Source: Caprimulgus europaeus (lineage: Eukaryota > Chordata > Aves > Caprimulgiformes > Caprimulgidae). Taken from it: a DNA stretch of 64,000 bases. The notes beneath the pieces are model-generated. The model made no database searches, was not told the origin of the DNA, and saw nothing but the letters and a program-made list of their open reading frames with translations. The DNA lies in NCBI GenBank assembly GCA_907165065.1, contig OU015524.1, positions 58,445,295 through 58,509,294 on the forward strand, written 5' to 3'. Made by a program: the position numbers and the translations under genes. This document shows, in pieces, positions 29,001 through 41,000 of the stretch. How positions within the stretch are numbered: the first letter of the stretch is position 1; every line of letters begins with the position of its first letter.

Positions 29001-32000
29001 TGGATCTTTTTCATCCCCCCTCCCTGAGAGGTCCTCAGGTAGCTCTGCTTACAGTCCTCAAGCAGGTGACCTGAGCTTCAGCTGGTTTGTTGGAAGGGAG
29101 CAACATTGGTGGAGAAGTAGAATCTTGATGCTGGGATGGGAGAGGTGCAAATGTATGGGAAGAGTTGGTGTACAGAGAGCTAGTTGCAGAATCATGAACA
29201 TAAACAGCACTAGAAAATACATTTACCCATGTTCCTTGAAGGCCATGCTGATAACTTTTTCTTTCTTTTCTTCTCTTCCATGGTTTTCTGTGTGGCTTTT
29301 TTCTGGTTATAGAGTTTAAAGGTGCGTGCCAGAAGATGTGTGCTTGCTGTTTTTCTCACACTTTGCCATCGCATGTTGCTTTGCAGCCTGTAATAGCTTT
29401 TCATTCATGTGAGTGTTTCATTGCTTTAAGATCTAATTGTTTCTTGATGAGCCAGTACAGCTCCTGTAGCACACGCATGCCAACTTGAAAAGAGTTTATT
29501 GAAGGGAGAATGGGTGCCTCTGCATCTGGCTAAAAGCTCTTGACTTGAGAGTCTCTAAATGTCAGGCTTTGAGAGATTGGGGGTATATGCTGAAAACATA
29601 TACTTGTCCTATTTTATGTTTTTTCTGAAGCACCTGGGCTAGGCCACTTGGCTAAAAGGACCTTTGGTGTGACCCAGTGTGATAGTTCTTATGATTGCTA
29701 ACCTTGCTGCTTCATTTAATTAAGTTGAGAGTGAACGTCTCGATGTTGCAGTAGCTCAGAGATGCTTGAACCCTGTCAACTATGTGATGTGTGTTTGTGC
29801 ATCTCTGGCCTTGGCACTGGAGTCCTAGGGCCCAGTGCTGCTGCTGATTCTTTGTAGCCTCAGTCCTGCAAGATACCGGGCAATTCCTGTTGAAGTGTAA
29901 TTTTTTTTCCTCTCTTCTTGTCGTTCCTATGTAGTTCCCAGGCTGACAGCAAGAGGTGGGAGCATACAAAGGGCAATATCAAAGCTGACAGTGACATAAG
30001 AGATTTGGGCCCTGTTTTCTAAGATGCTTCTTTCTTTATGTTCAGTACAAAATACTGTACCCATCAATTGCATACTTTCACCATTTGGACTTTAATAATT
30101 GATTGCAAGGAAACTGAGGAAGATGTCTGTAGCTGCTGTGGCTGAAACTTTCTACTGGATGGAACAACCAGTGATCTCTACTTCTGCATTTTGAAAAAGG
30201 TAGTAGGAAACATAACATGGCTTTGTTTAATACCTATTTTGGTTACTTTTGCTGTAGGCATATGATGCTTCTGAAAGAGCAGTATGGAAAACAAGTGATC
30301 GTTAATCTCTTGGGAAGCAGAGGAGGGGAGGAGGTGCTCAACAGAGCTTTTAAGGTAAAAACAGTGTATTTTTTTGTTTGTTTTTTAACTGCTTATTTCC
30401 CCTGAACCTCCATGTTCTTCTATTTCCCTTCTGGCCCAGTAGATGATGAATAGTATATCTAGAGAAACGTTGTTATCTCTTTACTAGATGTTACATACTG
30501 AAAGAGTAGTGCTTCATAGTCTCATTGCTTAATTTCTAGCACTGTCTTCCTTTTCATTTCTTGACACATTTGTGCACATTCTTTTTAACCACACTTGTAA
30601 AAAAATTGCTCTAATTTTCCTAGGAGTAGTTCACATTTGCATAAAAGAATCGTGGTCAGCTTTGTCATAGTCCCTAGTCACCTATGCAGTCAGGTGTCTC
30701 ATGGGATCGCCAGAACTGCTTGGGGGCCAGGCCCTGCCCCTGGCTCACTGAATGTGAGGAAGCTGTCTTGCTCTCACTGTAGTGGGAGATAGCTATCTTG
30801 CACTGATTGTGATGGGAGCTGGCTGCCTGAGCACCAGATGACAGTCTGATGTAGGAAGAGAGAGGTTTTCCTGGCCTCTGAATGTCCCTAGGCACAACTA
30901 GTACCTGAAAGCATCTGGGTTGTGCTTTCAGGGTGTCGGGCATTGTAGAATTAAAGCTGCACTGAGTGCTAGTGCAGTATTCTCATGGCCAGATTTTTAA
31001 AACCAGTGGGTACTTGAAGCCGCAGATTGGCACTAAGTGGGATCTGCAGCAGTGCATAGCTGCCTGGATCTGGCTGCAGGCTGGTGGAAGTCTGCCTCCT
31101 AAGTGCCTGTTGATTTGGAAATCTGACAAGATACTTTGGAGTATTGCTTCCTGAGAATAATATGAAGGAAGTTTAAAATACACACCTGTAGTGTTACGTG
31201 TTTATCATTGGTGAAGAATGATACAACAGTTCTGAGTTCAAATTTTTACTGTGTGAAACTAAGCAAAAGGAAAGTTGTAGTTAAATAGTAGTTCCAGATT
31301 TGTTTCCCTCTGTGTTCAAATAATACCCTCAAGACAAGGATTGTCTTGATTTTTTTGACAGTTTTGCTGTGTGACAATTTCCTCCTCCTCCAAATGAGCT
31401 GGGAAGAACTATCAGCTTCCCCAGTGGAAAGTGACAAAGTGAAAGTCTCCCCTGTACAGAATATGGCCAGAAAAATTTGTTATGACTGCAGCATTTCACT
31501 CTCTTACCTGTAAATGTCAATGTTTTTGCAAAACAAACTATAAAAACCTATTTTAAAGATAGGGAAATTGAGAGATTATAGAGGCTTATCTGTGTCATGC
31601 AGAAATTCAATAAGAAGCTGAAAACAGAAGGTAGGACCAGACTTCTCTTCTGTACCTTCCTCATTGACTTGCACGCTGCAGTCATAACAAATATGCACTC
31701 TGAGCTGGAAAGAATTTAGTCTGACAGCACTGGAAACGAGTTTTGTACCCATTCAAAACAACTACCGTGTGGTCCTTTCCTTACCTTTGTGTTTTAATAA
31801 TGAATGTTTGGAAAGAATATATAGTTAATTTTTACTTGGATTTTAAAGGGCTTGAATTAATAATAAAGTAACTAATAGAGGAATGATTAGGATTGAAAAC
31901 TTTTCTGTCATTAGTTTATTTCTTTGTTTCTCCATCTTCCTTTGCTTATATTCCTTCTTCTTCTCCCAACTCTTGCTGCAATCTTAGTAATTCTTATCAG

Positions 32001-35000
32001 AGTTGTTTCAAAATATTCCTGTAATTACTGCTGCTGGGTTCCCTTGATCAGAATGTCACCGTTACCATTTGTTTATGCAACAGGAACAAATGACAAATTG
32101 TAAATGACCAACTTACCTTCAGCTGTTACCTGAATCAGCTGTTACCAGACCAAAAATCAGTACTGTTCCCAGTAATGCTGTTCCTCTCATAAGCATTCCC
32201 TGTAACAGTTGTAATTGTGTTAAAAGCCATGCTGTAGTGTAGAGTTGCAAATATGCTGACACTGATTTACACCAAGGCAGTAGGTAAATGTCATCCTCGA
32301 GTGCATTGCTAGTGGCAGCAGCTGCAAAGGCGAGTTGGGGTGTCAACAACAAAGAAGCAGATACAGAGTGTTTTGGTGTTTGTAACAGTGTAATGAAATA
32401 TATTTTGCACGTCTCTCTCCAAATACCATGCAAGGCCTTTAAATTTGTTTCTGTAGGGAAGGCTTAATGTCTTACTTGATACAATTATACTGGTGAAACT
32501 GCTGCATGCAGGCTTTTAATGTAATACCAGAATTGTTTTGTTCAGGTTGTGTCACAATCTAAGTGGAGAAAAGCATCCATTTCTTGGGATAAGAACGTGC
32601 AGGAGGGAAGGGAATAGGCAAAGGCTTACATAATTAGAGTTAATATGACAGTTCTCTCTGGCTTTGTTGTGGAGCACAGGATGTATTATTGTCATATCTA
32701 TTACAGTTATCTTAATGAAATTTGTGGTGATTACGGAAATGTATGTGAGGTCATGGAAACTGGAGATGAAATAATGAGACTATTTGTGTCTCTTCTTTCA
32801 CTTCTGTGGTTTGCCACAAACATTTAATACTATATTTCATCTCTTTCTTACTTCCTCCCCAGGCAACCTCTACCTAAATCTAGGAACATATTTTCCCATG
32901 TCTTGGTACTTAAGGAATGGTTAAAAAATGCACCCATGCACTATTATTGCCTTCTGCCTTAGGCAGCTCTGGACACCCTTCCCATCTGGGTCCCAGTCCT
33001 GAGCCTGCCCAAAGCATCACTGTTGCTGTACACCCTCACGCACAGAGGTAGCAGCCCACTGCTGCAAGGCTGCCACTAGCCAAGGTGCAGTCAGCAGCAA
33101 TTCTAAGGTATTCTTTGAGTTACAGTTTGAGTTTCCCTGCAGAAAAAGTGAAGTCTAACAATCCATTCTACTTTTGGAAAGAAAAGAAATAATGAAGTTT
33201 AGTTGCTTTTTTCATTTTTGGCCTTTCAAAATTCCCTATGAACTTCTCAGTATTAAAAATGTGATAAACAGTCAAAGTTTAGTAATGATAAATGCATGCT
33301 GGTATCAATCCTTACCCTGTGGCTTGAGCAGGATGTGTTTTCCTTCATTCTCTATCTAAACAGAAACTGCTATGGGCCTCTTCCCATGCAGCAGACACTC
33401 CCATGATAAACTTTGACTACCACCAATTTGCAAAAGGTGGGAAAACTGAGAAACTGGAAAATTTGCTGAGACCTCAGCTAAAGTTGCACTGGGAAGACTT
33501 TGGAATCTTCACAAAGGGCAAGAATGTAAGTCCACGGTGAGTGTCCTTGACCCTCTGTCCCAGCATGGCCAGGCACCACCTGTCCTGGCCTTCCCAGGTT
33601 TCTTGCTGTGTTTGGACCATAAGCCTAAATGACCATCTTGAAATACAGTTTGGAAACAGAGTGTAGTCTTGGTGCTAAATAGATTATTTGGCTTCACTGC
33701 ATCTCCATTGTTTGGAATCTGGAAAATTACCAGTGCATGGATTTGCTAATTCAGAGTCGCAGACATGGTCAAGTAATTAGATGTGTTAATGTCCACAATG
33801 CACTCGCACTGCCAAAATGTGGGTGGGTATATTCAGGCTGAAAATTTGATGATCTTGTTCAGTCAACTCATGATTAGATGTTATTTTTAAATATGCCCTT
33901 TTTTTCCTCCCTCCTCTTGTGTTTGGTTACCAAAGTCTGCAGACAGGTACTTTTCGAATGAATTGTTTGGACTGCCTGGATCGTACCAATAGTGTACAGT
34001 CCTTCATTGCACTGGAGGTGAGTTTGTCAGAAGAACTTTTGGGGTGCCTGTACTGCATACGTTGTCTGTCATGGGAAAGAAAGAAAGAGGGTATAACCCT
34101 CAGTGATACAAGTCTGTCTTGCCAGCTCTATGATACAGTATGGTGCTGGTGGGAATACTTAAACTGAGGATAAAAAAACACATTTAAGAACAATACTGTT
34201 GTTTTTTCTCCTTCTGCACCTAATCCAGATCCTGCTTGCTCAATTAGAGAGTCTTGGGTTGAACTCTAAATCTGTAACTGAGCGCTTTGTGGAATCCTAC
34301 AAAGTGATGTGGGCTCTCAACGGTCATAATCTGAGCAGAGTATTTACTGGCAGTCGTGCCCTTGAGGGAAAGCACAAGGTAAAGAAAATTGTCAAAACTT
34401 TGCTTTTGTTCATAAGGTTTTTTTACTGACAAGTAAAGAAAGATATCCAATTTACTCATCAGTGTCATTTGCACTGATGATTCCTGTCTGATGTAGGTTG
34501 GGAAGCTCAAGGATGGCGCCCGCTCTGTCTCTCGCACCATTCAGTCAAATTTCTGTGATGCAGTAAAGCAGGAAGCCGTCAAGTTGCTGCTCATGGGTGA
34601 CTTCTTCAGTGAGGAATATGCAGACAAAGGCAAGATGCTCATGGACCACACTGCACTATTGGGTAAGGACACTGTAAATCCTTTGCTTTTCTTTTGTGTC
34701 TGTTCTTAGCTGTCAGACATAAGCAATTGCACCCTTTTGAAAAAATAGATAAGCTACTTTTGCACAAATCTGTTGTTTAAAACACTGCTTTCAAGTGACC
34801 AGAGCACAACTCAATGTGTTTTAACTCCTCTGTGCTTGTTTCTCATATTTTATTCTGGACTTCTGAGTGTGTTTGTCTGCTGTTTGATGGTGATCTCCTC
34901 TGACAGTTTAGAGGCATTGGACCAGAGGGAAGGATTTTATGGTTATATTCCCAGTCTGGTCTGATCTGAGTTTTTCTTGAGGTAGTCTCTTGAGCTCTGA

Positions 35001-38000
35001 TTGTTTATGTCCTTATTTTTGGCCTGCAGTTTGAACACAGTTTTAGCCATTTGGATCTTCAAAGGCACATTTATGTTGTTATCTTGGTTCATTCCCTGTT
35101 TTACTCCAGGGTGCTGATAGTCTACAACATATACACATTTGTTTGCATCTATCTAGAGTAAATCAAATTATCTCTCTCTGAGAAGATACTTGTGTGCAAT
35201 ATACAGGATAATTGCACCCACAAGCAGTATCAGGTGGTCAGTTTTCTCTAGAGAACCACCAAATTTTAATAGGACAGATCTGAACCATTTGGCATCACTT
35301 CAATCCTGGGGCTCTTCCCTGACATGAACCACAAGGAAAATATAGGTAATTTCTCTATGCCCGACTACCAGTGCAAATCAAGTAGTTAAAAATTAAGGTT
35401 ACCTCAGTTGCTCACACAAAAAAAGCAGCACACTGCTCCTTTTCTATAGTCATCAAAAATAAGTGAATGTAGCAGTTTCCTGTGAGGAGTTCTGACCAGG
35501 CTAGAGAACCACGACAGTGGTGGGTTTGGACTCACATGAGACTCTGTGCTGCTCTCTGCCTTTTACCACACACTCTAAACTTCTTAGAGCTTCACTTTTA
35601 AGTCATAACTTGTGACATGCTTGATTCCTGTAGGCTAAACTGGAAAAGATTAAGGGAAGAAAAAGAATTTGTTTGCTTATTACTTGAAGAATTGCAGGAA
35701 AATGGGTACTGAAAGTGAGAGACCAGCCCTTCAAAAACTTTCAAAGAGTGATGGGTTTTTGGAAGAGAAATTGCTGGTGTCAACCCCAGTTATCTTGGAG
35801 TTATTGCCATTGCCATTGGAGTTATTCCTTAGCTTTTGTGTTGTTGCTGCTAGGTTTATGTCATTATTTCACAGTGACTGTGTCATTGCTGCCTGTATGT
35901 TTTCTGTCCTTTTACAGCACATTCTTCTTTTACACACCCTCTTTTTCTCTCCCCTCTTCCATCAGTAACTCCAAGTATTTTGAAGGCCATGTCAGAGCGT
36001 CAGTTTGAATTCACAAGCTTCAAACGTGTTCGTGTTGCCACGGGGACCTGGAATGTAAATGGAGGGAAGCAGTTTCGAAGCAACATCCTTGGTACCAGTG
36101 AGCTGACAGATTGGCTGCTGGATTCTCCCAAGCTCTCTGGAGTTTCTGAATTTCAGGGTAAAAATTAACAGTCAAAATGTGTAAGCAATATTTGCTGGCA
36201 TCTCTAGAGACAGTGAGTTGGGACACAAGATTTGACCAGCTGTTCCTTTTAAAGGCAGTGCATCTTGGAGGGCATTTTCCATCAGTTCTTAAGGGTGTAT
36301 TCAGCTCTATGTAGACTTGTGCCGCCTCCTTGAAGAAGTAGAATGATGTGTGAAGGGCTTCTGACAGTCAGACCTACTCCTTGAGTCTATGCCTGGTGAC
36401 TCTGTTTTGAACCTTCAGCAGGTCAGAATTCAGAGGTCTCTTTCACACCATCATGGGGTGTGTCGGCCTGTTCTGCATCCCATAGTTCATTTTCTTCTTA
36501 CATATCTCTGTTCTTCATTGTGAGTGGGAGCTACATGCTTATGTGCCCTCAGAATGTCTCCTTGGTCTTTATCTGGAGCTAAACATATCTGTACAATCTA
36601 GATTCTGAGATTGTCTAGAAATGCTATTGTCAAAGCCTTCAGACAAAAAGGCAATTTTGGTTTTTTTAGCAGTATAGAAAGCTCTTGTGCTTGTGGCTTG
36701 CTTAAATTGGCTGCTAAATTCTTATTCACAGAACCGGGTCAGGTACTGTAATTTATTTACAGATTATTATTAAGGAAAATGAAAAGTGAAAGTTATGTCA
36801 TTTAAAAATTGAGTGGTTGCAAAACCTGTGTTTTTGTTGTTGCAGTGGAACATTTAGCTTCCTCCAGGTATTACAGAAATAGTCCTGTGTCTAACCTTGA
36901 AGCTCAGGAATTCATTCCTCAAATCCTTGGCTGCTTATACAAGTTGTCTCATTTGAACCCTTAGTGCCTGAATGCATGGATATGTGTTTAGGTGCAGACA
37001 ACTGTACTCTGTGCAGCTTGGGTGAATGATCAGTCCAGACTGATTCAGAAACAGATTAGATGTGTTAGCACATGACTATGTCCATGATATTAAAATTTGT
37101 TGAGAGCCTGTCATGTGCTAGCCTTGCCAGGCCTTCCCCTGGGAGAGCTGGGGGAGCAGGAATACATGGTACAGGCAGCCATAACGTGATGGGTCTAAGC
37201 AGCTCCTGGGAGGGACCTGAGTTACGTGAATGGGCAGAGCTGGGGTGTGACCATGCCAATGTCTGTGTTTGTGGTAGTGTCAGTGCAGTGCCTACACAAA
37301 TGGATAAGTGGTCAAAGACAAATGTCCAAAATTATTAATGGGAAATATGCACATGACAGTGCCTGTCATGTTAAGCCAGTAAAGGAGGCTAGCTGTCACG
37401 TGCTGGAATTCACCTTTGTGTCTACAGTGGGTTGCTGCATATTTCACTTTCTGTTCTTACTTTCTGAGGCAGGTTCTCTGATTTAGGTTCCTACAGTTGT
37501 CTACTATTTAGGTCTTCATGTAGAATTAAGTTCCTGTTACCTTGGATGTATGACAGTTTAAAAAAAAAAAAATCTTCTTGGGCAATGGACATAGCTGATG
37601 GATCAAAAGATATACTTCACAGTGTTTTATGAGAGCATTTGATCTTGGTGTTTTACCAGGGTAATATCCACAGGCCTGGGCCAGGGAAGGGGAGAGTCAC
37701 TGCACTCTAGCGTGACCTAAGCTTAAATGCAAGTGATCTAAGAAAGACTCGGAAGAAGATAAGAAGAAACTTCAAAGGCTTCCTTAAACTAGTAGATAAA
37801 TTTACTAAAGACCTTGAGAGAGAAGGGACATACTGGTGTGTGGACAGTAAGTTCAGTTACACAGAAATCAGTGTCAAAAAATAAAAGGAAGAGCTTGCTG
37901 GGTAAAATGACAAGTGGGTGAAAGATGGTGGGCAGTGAGATGTTGTGGTGATGAGTGGCATGATGGAGAGAGAGCAGTGAATATTTTCTCATCTTAACAT

Positions 38001-41000
38001 TGCTACAATATAATGTCCTGTTCTGAACTGCTTCCTGCAAGAGAGATGGAGACCAACTGATGGGAGAAAAGCAGGAAAAAATTTCAGAGGAACTGCAGGG
38101 GTTGTTTTGTGAGAATAGATAAAAGGAGCTATGAATATGTATAGCTTAGTAGGGGATACACAAAATAGAACTACAGGAATGATCTTTGACAGAAATTAGT
38201 AAACAAGTTGTTAGAAGATATAACAAAATAGTAACTCTTGTATGACTTTTTCCTCTTGCCAACAGATGATGAGAACTGCCCTCCTGACATATTTGCAGTG
38301 GGATTTGAAGAGATGGTTGAATTAAGTGCAGGGAATATTGTGAATGCCAGGTAGGTTAAAAAAACTCCAAAATAACAAAAAAACCCCCCAACCTCAAAAA
38401 CAAAACAGAAACCCAAACAAACAACAAAAAAGAGCACTCTCTCCTCCAAAAGGAACCAGCCAAACAAAAGCCTCCAGAGTTGTGCTTTGTATGGTCAAGT
38501 GTATAGAATACTTCCTTCCAAGTCTGTTGCTTGTCATCATAGCTGTAACAAATTAACAAATGGCACTGGGGTGGTGTTGAAAGTGCTCTTTCTCTGTGAA
38601 CTTCAGTACAGTAGAGTACACTATGTTTTCTAAGTCTCTTAAGTCTTTGTGTTGACAGAGAAGGATTCTGATGGTTCACATTGATTTAACACTTGTCCTT
38701 AAAACCCTGTTTGATGTTGGGAAAATGTATTCAGTGACTACAACCATAATTGACATTCATGTGGGAATTCTAAAATTAGTGAAATGTCTCTGTGGCTAAT
38801 TGTATTTGTGAAAATTATAGCTAGAGGAGGAGGTAAAGGCAAAGCCTGAGCTTGGCTCAGTCAGCATGTATAGTAGGCTGTGGTATATGCTGGTCCTTTT
38901 GAATCTGAAGGAGGAATTAAGGTGGAACCCTGGAGATAATATTTCCCATGCTGATTCATCAGGCTGACCAGTTAGTTGTCTGTTTTGGGAATGCCAAGTT
39001 ACAGCAGTGCTTAGCATGGCTGCTGGACTGGTGGTATATCTGCACGTGTCAGTTGACTTTGGAGATAAGACAACAGTAGTTCTGCAGAAGCAAAGGTATA
39101 TGCACCCACCTACAAACCTTCAGCTAAGAGTGGCTAACAGCTGTGGGTAGCCAGTCATCTCCCAGTCAGAGAGGATCTCCTCTTCCCTGTGAGCACAATA
39201 AACCTTACAAGTCATGAGATTGACATAGATTTTTGGTTTTATGGTTATGATTACTACAACCAGTTTCCAGTTATCCCCAGTGAATGGGGGTATCAAATGC
39301 CATGTGAGCATGGATCTTTCCAAGTGTAGTAGACAAAATCCCTCTTATGTCCTGAAGCAGAATAACTGTATTTGTGCACTGTGCCTGGGCTCACTGACCC
39401 TGCTAACTCTTGACTGGCTCACAAGGAGGTATTATTTGTCTCTGCCATGCGTCCTACAGCACTTCCAGTTCTGGAGCGAGCATGTGTACAGCCTAATGGA
39501 TGTCTGTAAACCTAAGGCGTGGTTAGTCTGCTCATTTTATTGACTGTGTGTGGTTTGTTTTGATTCCATTAAATTATTTTGTGTTTGTTCCAGTACAACG
39601 AATAAAAAAATGTGGGGAGAGCAGCTTCAAAAAGCTATTTCCAGGACTCATCGCTACATTCAGCTGACATCGGCACAGCTTGTTGGTGTTTGTCTTTTCA
39701 TCTTTGTGCGACCCTATCATGTCCCCTTCATCAGGTAAAAACCAAAAAAAAAAACAAACCCAAACCAAACAAAAAATCCCAAAGCCCAACCTGTTTCTTC
39801 AGTATCATCTCCTGTAAGTGTGACCAGAGAGAGCTGGGGTGATTTTTCAGCTTAGTGGGAATTATGCAAACCTGGATTCCGATCTCTGCTCATTGTGGGA
39901 GAGGGACATGTTTCCCGGCAGCAGTAGTCTGGAGTCCATCCTCCTGGGTAGCACAAAGGCCAGGCAGCCCCAGTGTCTTCCTCCCGTTCAGCTGAGAAGC
40001 TGGCCATGCTCCAGGTGGGCAGTCAGGATATAGCACATTGTTTGGGTGCTGTCTTTCCAGGAAAGAAATTACCTGAGATAGTAAGGCTGAGAGTGTTCAG
40101 AGCACCAAGTGAAGACAAGTGCCTGCTTCAGCCTAAAGGTCAGATTTTACTTTTCTGACCCTCTCCTTAGTGTTTCCGTATGGTTTAAGGCTGGTTCCAG
40201 GCCTGAAAGGAATAGTAGAAAAAGTGGAAATGAGGTAGGGGAAAGAGACCTAATTTTGCCCCCTGACATTTTATAGAATTGAGAGCTGTAAGGGCCCATC
40301 AAGTGTTTGTCTGTCCTAGATGTCACAAGAACTGGAACTATGTGACTTGTCAGGAGGGTGCAGAGCTTACTAACACCTGTGTCCCTGGAGACTGACCAAA
40401 CTCCTCTTGCCCCTAGAAGATTCTCATTTTTATTAAAGAGTAAAGATAAGAGTACCACGCCACAGGGATTTCCACATTAAAATGCCTTTGCCATTGTGAT
40501 AGTTTCACTGGGCTAGCCCTTGGCCAGCAGCCAACACAGCCGTTCACCCACTTCTCTCCCACCCCCAGGGGACTGGGGAGAGGATTGGGGGGTCAAGGAT
40601 AAGGAGGCTTGTAGGTTGAGATAAGAACAGTTTAATAATAGAGAGAAAACTTAAAATAATACTAATATTAAAATAGTAGTGATAATGATAACAGTAACAA
40701 AATATGCAAGTGAGTGACACCCAATGTTATAGCTCACCCCCCTCCTGACCAAGCCTGGCCTGTTCCCAGATAACGATCCCAAAGGAGCGACAATCCTGAA
40801 CCGAAACCGCAATCCCAGAAGAGCGAGAGCCTGAGCGAAAGCCAGAGAGAGCCAAAAGAGGAAGAGCCCCTCACTGATATACTGGGCATGATGTGATATG
40901 ATATGGAATGTCCCACTGGCATATCTAACTGTCAATTAAGTTTATTAATTTCAATATTCTTCTCCCCCCCTTAAATCTTGTGCTTGTGGACTAACAGAAC

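Larger units (their letters stand above)
27518..30257 (+). other. SYNJ2: SYNJ2 intron between visible exons 5 and 6
   Basis: Intron of 2.7 kb. It contains an ancient repeat fragment at 28122-28185 and a CR1-type 3' tail fragment at 29628-29698. No gene recognised. Confidence 0.85.
30355..33363 (+). other. SYNJ2: SYNJ2 intron between visible exons 6 and 7
   Basis: Intron of 3.0 kb. It holds an imperfect 30-bp tandem repeat (30757-30835) and an antisense MIR-like fragment (31545-31660). No gene recognised. Confidence 0.85.

Noticed and set aside
40270-40345. Possible antisense CR1 end (TAGAATTGAGAGCTGTAAGG then GCCCATCAAG)
   Set aside because: Resembles AGAACTGGAAGGGACC-type CR1 sequence but is too short and diverged to support.
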